DNA of 64,000 bases from Mollicutes bacterium (GTDB lineage: Bacteria; Bacillota_I; Bacilli_A; Izemoplasmatales; Izemoplasmataceae), in assembly GCA_003553945.1 (NCBI GenBank), contig PWEL01000025.1, positions 1 through 64,000 of the forward strand, given 5' to 3'. The notes under the pieces were generated by a model. That model was not told the DNA's origin. It did no database searches and saw only the letters and a program-made list of their open reading frames with translations. Below, one piece after another: positions 1 through 9,648 of the stretch (its first letter is position 1; each line of letters starts with the position of its first letter). The position numbers and the translations under genes were made by a program.

Positions 1-16
1 GTGCTATACTACACAT

Positions 17-86
17 GTGGTTCGTATCCTCCCTTAGTGTGGTTTGGTCGTTACACTCATAGGATACGGACCACCTTTTATTTATT
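17..86 (+). terminator. Long hairpin with U-rich tail at window edge
   Basis: Arms 17-30 and 61-74 pair over 14 positions with one G-U pair. A smaller inner stem (AGTGT/ACACT) lies in the loop, and a T-rich run (76-86) follows. This fits an intrinsic terminator of a gene upstream of the window. The inner stem would also allow a structured leader. The short reading frame over bases 1-216 has no ribosome binding site and no recognisable product. Confidence 0.6.
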
Positions 87-151
87 CAAGCGAAGGTCTC
101 ACATGTATTGTATATCTACACGATTTTACACCACCGAAATGAGAAAAGGGC

Positions 152-180
152 TTGCATTATGGCGATGGATGTCTTATACT
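152..180 (+). promoter_or_regulatory. Promoter of the glpP operon
   Basis: A -35 box TTGCAT (152-157), a 17-base spacer and a -10 box TATACT (175-180) form a SigA-type promoter. Transcription would start near 187 and include the leader hairpin before glpP. Confidence 0.7.
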
Positions 181-198
181 GTACATAAAGTTAATAAA

Positions 199-254
199 AG
201 AGAGCCGAGAGAGTAAGCGCAACCGACAATATCGGGCTTATTCTCTCGTTTTTT
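199..254 (+). promoter_or_regulatory. GlpP-type leader with terminator, upstream of glpP
   Basis: The motif AGAGAGCCGAGAG (199-211) overlaps the 5' arm of a terminator. Arms 209-218 and 236-245 pair over 10 bp with one wobble pair, an inner CCGA/TCGG stem lies in the loop, and a T run covers 249-254. Related motifs precede the dehydrogenase operon (847-858) and the hydrolase gene (4026-4037). Because motif and terminator arm overlap, a bound antiterminator would prevent the hairpin. GlpP binding is inferred from the family, not shown. Confidence 0.65.
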
Positions 255-275
255 ATCCTACATCAGGAGGCCGCC

Positions 276-821
276 ATGTTTGAATCGCAGAAGATTCTCC
301 CCGCCATCAGTTCCCATCAGGACCTCAGGAAATTCTTAAAGACCTCGATGCCCTACGGCATCCTGATGAATTTCCAGCTCGCGCAACTCCCTTCCTTGAT
401 AGAAGCCATGCAGCACGCGGACAAGAAGATTCTCATCCATCTGGACATGATCAAGGGCCTGAGCAGCGACGAATACGGCGCGATCTATCTCATCCAGCAT
501 TTCAAGGTCGACGGGGTCATCACCACGAAACCCCGCGTCATAGACCTCTGCAAGAAGCGGGGGGTGATAGGCATCATGAGGTTCTTCCTCAAGGACTCCA
601 TCTCCCTCTCACAAAGCCTCGAGATATTGAAACGGAGCGCCCCGGACGCAGTGGAGGTCCTTCCCGCGAAGCACAGCGAGATCATCGACACCATCAGGGG
701 CCACACATCCGCCGAGATACTCATGGGCGGACTCATCGAGACAAAGGAAGAGATCCGGAGCTGCCTTGCGGCGGGCGCCGCGGCGGTCACCACCTCGAAT
801 TTCGAGCTCTGGTCGGAATGA
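276..821 (+). CDS. glpP: Glycerol uptake operon antiterminator GlpP
   Basis: This 181-residue protein matches GlpP, the glycerol-3-phosphate-responsive RNA-binding antiterminator, over its full length. Family blocks are present: HLDMIKGL near residue 55, DGVITTK near 79, VEVLPA near 127, GGLI near 151 and the end TTSNFELW. The family folds as a TIM-like barrel, binds leader mRNA when glycerol-3-phosphate is present and lets transcription pass a terminator. The start follows AGGAGG (265-270). Its own mRNA leader carries the putative target motif, so it may control itself. The dehydrogenase genes follow after a second such leader. Confidence 0.93.
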   Translation: MFESQKILPAISSHQDLRKFLKTSMPYGILMNFQLAQLPSLIEAMQHADKKILIHLDMIKGLSSDEYGAIYLIQHFKVDGVITTKPRVIDLCKKRGVIGIMRFFLKDSISLSQSLEILKRSAPDAVEVLPAKHSEIIDTIRGHTSAEILMGGLIETKEEIRSCLAAGAAAVTTSNFELWSE

Positions 822-846
822 CAGGACACACAATTTAATAAAGACG

Positions 847-889
847 AGAGACCGAGAGCGCAAGAACACGCGATGTTTTTGCGCTTTTT
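847..889 (+). promoter_or_regulatory. GlpP-type leader with terminator before the dehydrogenase operon
   Basis: Motif AGAGACCGAGAG (847-858) overlaps the 5' arm of a hairpin (857-863 with 879-885, seven perfect pairs) followed by T residues. It matches the motif at 4026-4037 at 11 of 12 positions. It lies between glpP and the first dehydrogenase gene, so it could control readthrough into that operon separately from glpP. Confidence 0.65.
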
Positions 890-915
890 CTCAGTTCAAT
901 GAAAGGAGACATGAC

Positions 916-2355
916 ATGAAGGATTTTCTGATCATCGGCGCCGGCATCACCGGGGCGTTCATCGCCAGGGAGCTCGCCAAATATGATGTGGACACCGTCG
1001 TGATCGAAAAAGAGAGCGATGTCGGCAATCACGCCACGCTCGCGAACAGCGCCCTCGTCCACAGCGGACACGACCCCGAGGCGAATACATTGAAGGCGAA
1101 GCTCTGTGTGGAAGGCAACGCCATGTACCCCGACCTCGCAGAGACGCTGGAGTTTCCGCTTCTAAAGAGCGGCGGCCTTCTGCTTGCGGGGGACGATGAG
1201 CGCAAGGCGCTCATGGACAAATACAGGAATGCCCTGGATAACAACGTCCCCTCCGTTCGCTGGTTTGAACGTGCAGCGCTTTTGGAAAGGGAGCCCGGCC
1301 TCGCCTCGCGCGTCGCAGCCGGGCTGGACCTGCCGACGACAATGGTCACGTTCCCCTGGGAGGTCGCCATCGCCGCGATGGAGAACGCCATCGACAACGG
1401 CGTCGCCTTCCATAAGAACACAGAAGTGACCCGCATCGATCAAGAAAGTGAAGGCTTCGCCGTCCACACCGACCGGGGCGTCTTCCGCGCCGAGTACGTC
1501 ATCAATGCGGCGGGCGCCTTCGCTGAGCGCATCGCGGCCATGGCCGAAGAGGAACCGCCCTTCCGCATCACGCCGAGGAGGGGCGAATACATGGTACTCG
1601 ACCGCCGCAACGAAGGTCTCATCAAGCACGCCCTCTACCCTGTCCCGAGCGAGAAGGGCAAAGGCGTTCTGATCACGCCCCAGACGCACGGCGAGATCCT
1701 CCTCGGCCCCACGAACACCGCGCAGGAGTCCCTGGAAGCCGTCCCGACCACAAAGCAGGGGATGGAGCGCATCAAGACCGGTGCGGGCAGCCTCCTCGAG
1801 AAGATCCCCTACGAAGAGACCATCCGGACGTTCGCCGGCGTGCGGGCGAGTTCTTCGCATGAGGATTTCTACATACAGCCTTCCAAAGCGGATGAACGTT
1901 TCATCCATGTCGGCGGCATCGACTCCCCCGGGCTCACTGCCGCGCCGGCGATCGCGGCCTACGTCGTCGATACATTCATCAGACCACGCCGTCCGCTTGA
2001 TTCGAATCCGCATTTCAATCCCAAAAGAAAGACAAAACCGCTCTACAAGACATTGGACGACGTTGACAAAAATGCGCGCTTCAAGGCCGACGGCCGTTAC
2101 GGACGCATCATATGCAAGTGCGAACGCATCACGGAAGGGGACGTCGTCGACCATATCGGACGGACGCTCGGCGCTACGAGCGTGAAAGGCGTCAAGAAGC
2201 GCGCCCGCGCCGGCAGCGGACTCTGCCAGGGCGGCTACTGCGAAGGCGAAATCATCAAGGTCCTCGCCCGTGAGCACGGCACTTCGCCGCTCGACATCGA
2301 TTATTACGAACAAGGGACCCCCATCTTCCTCAAGGAAACGAAGGTGAAACCATGA
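916..2355 (+). CDS. FAD-dependent glycerol-3-phosphate dehydrogenase-like protein with [2Fe-2S] BFD domain
   Basis: This 479-residue protein starts with an FAD-binding GAGITG motif (residues 8-13) and has a DAO oxidoreductase body. Its C-terminal BFD-like domain has four cysteines (400, 402, 437, 442) that fit a [2Fe-2S] cluster. It resembles the catalytic subunit type of anaerobic glycerol-3-phosphate dehydrogenase, which makes dihydroxyacetone phosphate. ATG 916 was chosen because GGAG lies just upstream; the frame is open further 5' without a binding site. It overlaps the next gene by four bases (ATGA). The glpP and glpK context supports glycerol oxidation, but the exact electron acceptor is unknown. 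Confidence 0.85.
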   Translation: MKDFLIIGAGITGAFIARELAKYDVDTVVIEKESDVGNHATLANSALVHSGHDPEANTLKAKLCVEGNAMYPDLAETLEFPLLKSGGLLLAGDDERKALMDKYRNALDNNVPSVRWFERAALLEREPGLASRVAAGLDLPTTMVTFPWEVAIAAMENAIDNGVAFHKNTEVTRIDQESEGFAVHTDRGVFRAEYVINAAGAFAERIAAMAEEEPPFRITPRRGEYMVLDRRNEGLIKHALYPVPSEKGKGVLITPQTHGEILLGPTNTAQESLEAVPTTKQGMERIKTGAGSLLEKIPYEETIRTFAGVRASSSHEDFYIQPSKADERFIHVGGIDSPGLTAAPAIAAYVVDTFIRPRRPLDSNPHFNPKRKTKPLYKTLDDVDKNARFKADGRYGRIICKCERITEGDVVDHIGRTLGATSVKGVKKRARAGSGLCQGGYCEGEIIKVLAREHGTSPLDIDYYEQGTPIFLKETKVKP

Positions 2356-3614
2356 AACATTTCGACATCGCCGTCATCGGCGGCGGCGCGGGCGGCCTCG
2401 CCGCCGCGGAAAAAGCCGACCGGCTCGGCATGGACGTTGTGCTCTTGGAGCGGGAACCCTTTCTGGGAGGGATCCTCAACCAATGCATCCACCACGGCTT
2501 CGGCCTGCACCATTACAAAGAGGAGCTCACTGGCCCCGAATACGCCATGCGGGCGATCGATGACATAGAGCGGAGCGGCGTCACCATCAAGACCGACACC
2601 ACGGCGCTCGACTATAAAAAGCTAGGCGGTCGGTTCACCATCAGATATACGAATGCAGAAGAAGGGGAGAGGACGATAGAAGCGAATGCCGTCATTCTCA
2701 CCTCTGGAAGCTATGAACGCACCGCCGGCGGCATCCGTCTGCCGGGCGAGAGGCCGAAGGGCGTCCATACCGCCGGCAAGGCGCAGCGCTATCTCAATAT
2801 CGAAGGCTACATGGTGGGTCGGAAGGTCTTCATCCTCGGAAGCGGCGACATCGGATTGATCATGGCGCGGCGCCTCACATTGGAGGGTGCCGAGGTGAAA
2901 GGGGTCGCTGAGATCAAGCCGCATCCCGGAGGTCTCACGCGCAATGTCGTCCAGTGCCTGCACGATTTCGACATCCCGCTCTATCTCTCCCATACAGTCA
3001 CTGACGTGCGGGGCGATGAAAATCTCGAAGGCATCACCATCGCGGAGGTCGATGATGCCATGCAGGTGAAGGAAGCGACAGAGAAGCATTTCGAGGTCGA
3101 CACCCTGCTTTTGTCGGTGGGGCTGATTCCCGACATTGCCACGCTAGGTGATGTCCATTATGCGATCGACCCGCGCACCAACGGCGCAATCGTCGACCAG
3201 ACCTACCAGACGACGCAGGACGGCCTCTTCGCGGCCGGCAACGCGCTGCATATCCATGACCTTGTGGACTTCGTGACAGAGGAGAGCCTGCGCGCCGCCC
3301 TGCAAGCGGCCGCTTACGTCAAGGGCGAGGTGCCGCCGCGGGAGAAGCAGGTCGATGTGGTGACAGGAGAGACTATCAGCTACGCCCTGCCTCAGCGGCT
3401 GAACGGGGATTACCTTGACAAAAGCGTGACCTTCTCCCTAAGAAGCAGGCACGCTTATGAGAAGGGGACTTTTCTCATCAAGCAACGCGGTGAGACGATC
3501 GAACGCTTCAAAAGGCGCTTCATCAATCCCGCCGAGATGGAGCACCTCGTTGTGGAGGGCGGGCGCATCGCTCGAGGAAGCGGTGTGGAGATCATTCTGG
3601 AGGGATCCTCATGA
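2352..3614 (+). CDS. NAD(P)/FAD-dependent oxidoreductase, second subunit of the glycerol-3-phosphate dehydrogenase-like complex
   Basis: This 420-residue pyridine-nucleotide-disulfide-type oxidoreductase has two dinucleotide-binding motifs, GGGAGG (residues 10-15) and GSGDIG in the middle. It also has the block GGILNQCIHHGFG near residue 40 that is typical of this operon-borne family. It is translationally coupled at both ends (ATGA at 2352 and at 3611). In many Firmicutes such a protein sits between a GlpA-like subunit and a DUF1667 protein. Inference: it passes electrons between the flavin/iron-sulfur subunit and NAD(P) or another carrier. Confidence 0.85.
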   Translation: MKHFDIAVIGGGAGGLAAAEKADRLGMDVVLLEREPFLGGILNQCIHHGFGLHHYKEELTGPEYAMRAIDDIERSGVTIKTDTTALDYKKLGGRFTIRYTNAEEGERTIEANAVILTSGSYERTAGGIRLPGERPKGVHTAGKAQRYLNIEGYMVGRKVFILGSGDIGLIMARRLTLEGAEVKGVAEIKPHPGGLTRNVVQCLHDFDIPLYLSHTVTDVRGDENLEGITIAEVDDAMQVKEATEKHFEVDTLLLSVGLIPDIATLGDVHYAIDPRTNGAIVDQTYQTTQDGLFAAGNALHIHDLVDFVTEESLRAALQAAAYVKGEVPPREKQVDVVTGETISYALPQRLNGDYLDKSVTFSLRSRHAYEKGTFLIKQRGETIERFKRRFINPAEMEHLVVEGGRIARGSGVEIILEGSS

Positions 3615-3958
3615 AAAAGGAACTGATCTGTATCGTATGTCCGGTAGGGTGCCACCTCACCGTCGATGAAGCGTTGAACGTCTCCGGGAACCGCTGCAAG
3701 CGCGGCATCCCCTACGCGAAAAAGGAGATGACGAACCCTGAACGGCAGATCACCAGCACAGTGCGCATCCATAGCGAAGTGTTCAACCGTCTGAGCGTCA
3801 AGACCTCCGCGCCGATCCCGAAAGCAAAGCGTTTCGACATCATGCGGGCGCTTGATGAGATCGACCTGACACCGCCCGTCGAGACAGGCGATGTCATCAT
3901 CGAGAATGTCGCCGGAACGGACGCGGACATCGTGGCCTCGAGACGGATTGAAAAATGA
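3611..3958 (+). CDS. DUF1667 family cysteine-rich protein
   Basis: This 115-residue protein carries CxxCxxxC (Cys7, Cys10, Cys14) and a fourth cysteine at 29, a pattern suited to an iron-sulfur cluster or zinc. The family (DUF1667) is found encoded after the two oxidoreductases seen here. It has no membrane segment or signal peptide. It overlaps the preceding gene by four bases and ends the operon. Its biochemical role is not established; an electron-transfer or assembly role is inferred from its neighbours. Confidence 0.85.
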   Translation: MKKELICIVCPVGCHLTVDEALNVSGNRCKRGIPYAKKEMTNPERQITSTVRIHSEVFNRLSVKTSAPIPKAKRFDIMRALDEIDLTPPVETGDVIIENVAGTDADIVASRRIEK

Positions 3959-3986
3959 AAAACATCTTTTTAGGAAAGCGGTATCA

Positions 3987-3995
3987 TGTTATAAT
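3987..3995 (+). promoter_or_regulatory. Extended -10 promoter of the hydrolase gene
   Basis: TGTTATAAT is an extended -10 element (TG at 3987-3988, TATAAT at 3990-3995). No good -35 box lies 16-18 bases upstream. The predicted start near 4002 leads into the leader hairpin at 4026-4090. Confidence 0.65.
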
Positions 3996-4025
3996 GACTT
4001 GTGTCAGACAATTTCATAATGCGAA

Positions 4026-4090
4026 AGAGACTGAGAGGGATCCGAAAACAGCGCTTCATGAGCGCTTTGTTTCAGGGTCCCTTTATTTAT
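4026..4090 (+). promoter_or_regulatory. GlpP-type leader with terminator before the membrane hydrolase
   Basis: Motif AGAGACTGAGAG (4026-4037) differs at one base from that at 847-858. Its end overlaps a long imperfect hairpin (4036-4055 with 4061-4082; inner AGCGCT/AGCGCT) followed by TTTATTTATT. The arrangement is the same as in the two leaders of the glp genes. This suggests that GlpP also controls the hydrolase. Confidence 0.6.
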
Positions 4091-4115
4091 TGAATATAAA
4101 AATAGGAGGTAAATG

Positions 4116-6131
4116 ATGAATGTGAGAAAACGTACGCTGATCCTGCTCGCTGTATCGCTCGGTCTGATTCTCGTGAGCGGGATCTTCGCATCCATGTTGC
4201 AGACGAACTTCTACAACGTGGAAATCGAGGACATCAGGGAGGATTTCGGGGACGGTGTGCAGTACAGCGCACTGCTCTATAAGCCCGAAGAGGCGGATGA
4301 GGACAATCCATTGCCCGCCGTCATCACCTCCCACGGGTATCTGAACAACCGCGAACTGCAGGCGCAGAACGCCGTCGAACTCGCGAGGAGAGGGTTCATC
4401 GTGCTGAGCGTCGACCGGCTGGGCCACGGACACAGCGCCCTGCCTGAAGGGGTCGACGACCCGCTTGTGGGGGATCAGACCGGCATGGTGAACGCGGTCG
4501 AGTGGATCTATGAGAAGGAGTATGTCGATCGGGATAAGATCGGCATCACCGGACACTCCATGGGCGGTTTCGATGTGGCGATGACCCTCGTGCATTACGC
4601 ACAGGAGGAGGGCGCGGCCATCGAAGCCTACTATGAGGATGAAGGCATCGACCCCGACACCGCGACGCCTGAAGAACACGCCGCGGCGTTCGCCGCGGGG
4701 GATGAGGCGAACAAGATCGATTCCGCCCTCATCCAGGCCTGGTCCGATTTCTATGCCGCGCCCCAGCAGACCTCGGTGGGGAACCTGGCCGCCAAGTACG
4801 ATGAATTCTTCTACAAGGAATCCACACCTGGCAGCGAGGAAGCGGAGCACAATGAAGCGCTCGACCCGAACGATCCGAACTATGAGAACGACATGAAGTA
4901 CGAATACCTGCCGAAGGACTTTCTTGAAAGCCCCACCGCCATCAGTTTCATCGAAGGCCTTTATGAAGGGTTCGATGATGATGAAGTCGAGATGGGCGCC
5001 TTCTACACAGCGCAGGGCGTCGAGGAGTTCGATCATGAGAATCCCGCCGATGAGCCCTTCAGGGTCATCTATCAACCGGATGAGATCCACCCCCGCAACC
5101 ACTGGTCCACTGAAAGCGCGGAATACATCACGGAGTTCTTCTATGCCGCGATGGGGGCTCCGGACGGCTTCGATTATGTTGAAGAGGATTCGCAGGTGTG
5201 GAACGTGAAGGAATTCTTCAACTTCGTCGGCATGGTCGGTTTCTTCCTTCTGCTCGTCCCCTTCGTCGACCTACTCCTCAACACGAAATTCTTCGGATCA
5301 CTCAAGGGAGAACCCAAGGAGGAAACGTCGCTCACGGGCTGGAAGCGCTACGTACAGTTCTTCGGCGCCGGCGCAATCATCACGCTCCTCGCCGGATTCC
5401 TCATTCGTTATTTCTACACCGACGCCTATGGATGGGGCACGAACTTCTTCCCCACGACTGAACGCTTCCCGCAGCCGACGACGAACCCTGTCGTCCTCTG
5501 GGCCACGGCGATCGGCGTCATCTCGCTCGTCATCTTCCTGATCGGGCATTACCTGGTCGGCAAACGCGAAGGCGACGCTCCGGCGAGCGTGCTGTGCATC
5601 ACGAAGAAGAACTTCGGCAAGACAGTGCTGCTCACCTTCCTCACGGTCGGCGCGCTCTATCTCGTGCTGTTCCTCATCCACGGCATCTTCACCACCGACT
5701 TCAGGATCTGGACCTTCAACATCCGCACATTCGAAAACATCAAGTTCATGACCATCATCCGCTACGCATTGATCCTGGCCGTCTTCTTCACCATCAACGC
5801 CTTCATCAATGCCAACAGCCGTTTCAAGGAACTCCCAGAATGGGCGACAACGGCGATCATCGCGGCGGTCAACGTCCTCGGTATCGTCATTGTCATGTTG
5901 ATCCAGTATATCACGTTCTTCGCCACCGGCGCGCTCTGGCAATGGGATATGGCACTCGGCTACATCGTGCTCTTCCCCATCGTCCCGATCCTCATCCTCG
6001 CCGCCATCTTCGGAAGGCTTCTCTATCTGCGCACCGGCAACATCTGGCTCGCAGGCTTCGTCAATGCCCTTCTCTTCGGCGCCATCACTGTGGCGAACAC
6101 CGCGACCGAATTCAACTACATCCTCTTCTAA
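4116..6131 (+). CDS. Alpha/beta hydrolase with multi-pass membrane domain
   Basis: This 671-residue protein has an N-terminal membrane anchor (about residues 7-26). An alpha/beta-hydrolase domain follows with SHGY near 73 and the nucleophile elbow GHSMGG (146-151, Ser148); a histidine near 325-330 could complete the triad. About eight hydrophobic segments fill the rest (roughly 367-670). A long acidic insert (about 165-310) separates the nucleophile from the histidine. ATG 4116 is preferred over 4113 because of its spacing from AGGAGG. The substrate is unknown; the glp-type leader and the glpK neighbour suggest a glycerol ester or lipid. Confidence 0.75.
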   Translation: MNVRKRTLILLAVSLGLILVSGIFASMLQTNFYNVEIEDIREDFGDGVQYSALLYKPEEADEDNPLPAVITSHGYLNNRELQAQNAVELARRGFIVLSVDRLGHGHSALPEGVDDPLVGDQTGMVNAVEWIYEKEYVDRDKIGITGHSMGGFDVAMTLVHYAQEEGAAIEAYYEDEGIDPDTATPEEHAAAFAAGDEANKIDSALIQAWSDFYAAPQQTSVGNLAAKYDEFFYKESTPGSEEAEHNEALDPNDPNYENDMKYEYLPKDFLESPTAISFIEGLYEGFDDDEVEMGAFYTAQGVEEFDHENPADEPFRVIYQPDEIHPRNHWSTESAEYITEFFYAAMGAPDGFDYVEEDSQVWNVKEFFNFVGMVGFFLLLVPFVDLLLNTKFFGSLKGEPKEETSLTGWKRYVQFFGAGAIITLLAGFLIRYFYTDAYGWGTNFFPTTERFPQPTTNPVVLWATAIGVISLVIFLIGHYLVGKREGDAPASVLCITKKNFGKTVLLTFLTVGALYLVLFLIHGIFTTDFRIWTFNIRTFENIKFMTIIRYALILAVFFTINAFINANSRFKELPEWATTAIIAAVNVLGIVIVMLIQYITFFATGALWQWDMALGYIVLFPIVPILILAAIFGRLLYLRTGNIWLAGFVNALLFGAITVANTATEFNYILF

Positions 6132-6142
6132 GGATTGAATGA

Positions 6143-7702
<1,560 letters not shown>

Positions 7703-7708
7703 TTTGAA

Positions 7709-7737
7709 TTGACTTTATGCGCAAGTTTCTCTATAAT
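7709..7737 (+). promoter_or_regulatory. Promoter of the riboflavin operon
   Basis: TTGACT (7709-7714), 17 bases, then TATAAT (7732-7737). Transcription would start about ten bases before the FMN aptamer. Confidence 0.75.
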
Positions 7738-7746
7738 ACGGATAGA

Positions 7747-7903
7747 CATCTTCAGGGCAGGGTGAAACTCCCGACCGGCGGTACAGTCCGCGAGCGCAAG
7801 CTGAATGGGTGAGATTCCCATACCGACAGTCAGAGTCTGGATGGGAGAAGATGTGAACGCTTTGCTTTTTCTATGCCCTGAATGTCTTTTCAGGGCATTT
7901 TTC
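7747..7903 (+). promoter_or_regulatory. FMN riboswitch (RFN element) with terminator
   Basis: The aptamer spans 7747-7853, closed by CATCTTC/GAAGATG. It has the conserved RFN blocks AGGGTGAAACTCCC, GACCGGCGGTACAGTCCGCG and the GATTCCCATACCGACAGTC region. An intrinsic terminator follows: ATGCCCTGA (7873-7881) pairs with TCAGGGCAT (7890-7898) and leads into T residues. FMN binding is expected to stop transcription before ribD. The leader ends just upstream of the ribD start. Confidence 0.96.
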
Positions 7904-7923
7904 TTTGATTGGACGGGATGATT

Positions 7924-9021
7924 ATGGACTACATGCAGCGTGCGTTCGAACTCGCTGAAAAAGGACGCGGATTCGTCAACCCCAACCCGCTCGTGGGTGC
8001 TGTCATCGTCAGAAACGGCACCATCATAGGGGAAGGGTATCATGCGGAATACGGCGGCCCGCATGCAGAGGTGAACGCCATCAGGGACGCCGGCGACTGC
8101 AGGCATGCCACAATGCATGTGACCCTCGAACCCTGTTCGCATCACGGCAAGACCCCGCCCTGCACGGACGCCATCATCGACGCCGGCATCGAAAAGGTCA
8201 TCATCGCTTCAAAAGACCCCAACCCCGAAGTCGCGGGCAGCGGGGTCGAAAAGCTCAGAAACGCCGGCATCGAGGTCGAAGCCGACGTCGATGACGCGCG
8301 CAACCGGGAACTCAATGCCTTTTTCTTTCATTACATAAAAAAGGGAACACCGTTCGTCATGCTGAAGACCGCGATGAGCGCTGATGGCAAGATTGCGACG
8401 CGGACAGGGGATTCAAAGTGGATCACCAACGCCGCTTCCAGACAGTTCGCCCACGAACTCAGGCATCGCGCCATGGCCATCATGGTCGGCGCCGGGACCG
8501 TCTTGGCTGACGACCCCCGGTTAACTAGCCGGATTGAAGGCAGGGAGACCGCTCATCCTGTGCGTATCATCCTCGACCGGCGCGGCGACATCGGACCGTC
8601 GACGAAAATCTTCAGTGATGACGCCGAGACGATCATCGTCACCTCGCGTGCATCAAAAGAGAGAATGGAATCCTACGAGCGCGCCGGCGCCGAAGTGCTC
8701 CACATGCCCGAAAAGGACGGCGCAATCGATCTGAGCGCACTCATGCGTACGCTCGGAGCGCGCGGCATAGACAGCGTGCTTCTAGAGGGCGGCAGCCGAC
8801 TCAATGAAAGCGCCCTCCGCGCAGGTATCGTGCACCGGGCCTATGTATTCATCGCGCCCAAGTTCATCGGCGGAAAAAGGGCGCCCACCCCCCTTGACGG
8901 TACGGGTGTGGCGTCAGTGAAGGACGCCTGCGCTTTGAAACGGAAATCGATAGATACATTCGAAGGTGATGTGCTCATCACTTATGATATCGAGGTGGTT
9001 CAATGTTCACAGGACTCATAG
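7924..9021 (+). CDS. ribD: Bifunctional diaminohydroxyphosphoribosylaminopyrimidine deaminase / reductase RibD
   Basis: RibD performs the deamination and side-chain reduction steps after GTP cyclohydrolase II in riboflavin synthesis. The N-terminal deaminase domain has the zinc site HAEV (His47, Glu49) and PCSHHGKTPPC (Cys71, Cys80). The C-terminal half is the reductase domain. ATG 7924 was chosen because GGACGGG lies six bases upstream; ATG 7918 is also possible. The gene overlaps ribE by 19 bases. It is first in the FMN-riboswitch operon. Confidence 0.96.
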   Translation: MDYMQRAFELAEKGRGFVNPNPLVGAVIVRNGTIIGEGYHAEYGGPHAEVNAIRDAGDCRHATMHVTLEPCSHHGKTPPCTDAIIDAGIEKVIIASKDPNPEVAGSGVEKLRNAGIEVEADVDDARNRELNAFFFHYIKKGTPFVMLKTAMSADGKIATRTGDSKWITNAASRQFAHELRHRAMAIMVGAGTVLADDPRLTSRIEGRETAHPVRIILDRRGDIGPSTKIFSDDAETIIVTSRASKERMESYERAGAEVLHMPEKDGAIDLSALMRTLGARGIDSVLLEGGSRLNESALRAGIVHRAYVFIAPKFIGGKRAPTPLDGTGVASVKDACALKRKSIDTFEGDVLITYDIEVVQCSQDS

Positions 9022-9638
9022 AAGAGATCGGCACGCTGAAATCCATCAAACGCTCCTCGAAGAGCGCGCGGCTCACGATCGCCGCACAGAAAGTGCTCGA
9101 GGAGACCAGAATCGGCGACAGCATTTCCTGCGACGGCATCTGTCTGACGGTGACGGACATGAACGACGCCTCATTCACCGTCGACACGATGCACGAGACG
9201 CTCGAGAGGAGCACCTTCGCCGCAGCGCGCCCCGGGGGAAAGGTCAACCTCGAACGCGCCCTCAAGGCCTCCGACCGACTGGGCGGCCACATCGTGGCCG
9301 GGCACGTCGACGGCACGGGGCGGATCAATGCCGTGTGGAAGGACGATATCGCCTCCTGGGTGGAGATCGAGACGGAAGAAGCTCTCATGCGCTATATCGT
9401 CGACAAGGGCTCCATCGCCGTAGACGGCATCAGCCTTACCGTCGCCGAAGCGAAGGCATCATCCTTCACAGTCTCCATCATTCCCCATACAAAGGATGAA
9501 ACCACGCTTCTCAGCAAACGGCAGGGAGATTACGTCAATCTCGAATGCGATATCGTCGGGAAATACGTCGAGCGGCTTGTCAAGCCTTACAAGGGAAGCA
9601 CGCTTGATCAGACATTGAAAAAACACGGCTACAGATAA
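9003..9638 (+). CDS. ribE: Riboflavin synthase alpha chain
   Basis: This enzyme converts two 6,7-dimethyl-8-ribityllumazine molecules into riboflavin and the pyrimidine substrate. The 211 residues begin with the family signature [10 protein letters not shown]. They contain two lumazine-binding repeats (about 1-97 and 98-195), as expected for the trimeric enzyme. The start lies inside the end of ribD, which suggests coupled translation. Confidence 0.96.
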   Translation: MFTGLIEEIGTLKSIKRSSKSARLTIAAQKVLEETRIGDSISCDGICLTVTDMNDASFTVDTMHETLERSTFAAARPGGKVNLERALKASDRLGGHIVAGHVDGTGRINAVWKDDIASWVEIETEEALMRYIVDKGSIAVDGISLTVAEAKASSFTVSIIPHTKDETTLLSKRQGDYVNLECDIVGKYVERLVKPYKGSTLDQTLKKHGYR

Positions 9639-9648
9639 GGAGGATTGG

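Noticed and set aside
1-216. Open frame of 71 codons at the left edge
   Set aside because: It crosses the hairpin at 17-86 and the glpP promoter, has no ribosome site and resembles no protein.
1162-2313. Long open frame antisense to the GlpA-like gene, and similar long antisense frames (for example 9580-10830, 21753-23093, 36753-38942, 42486-43490, 60815-62158)
   Set aside because: They lie wholly opposite well-recognised genes, lack ribosome binding sites and known domains, and have the composition expected of reversed GC-rich coding DNA.
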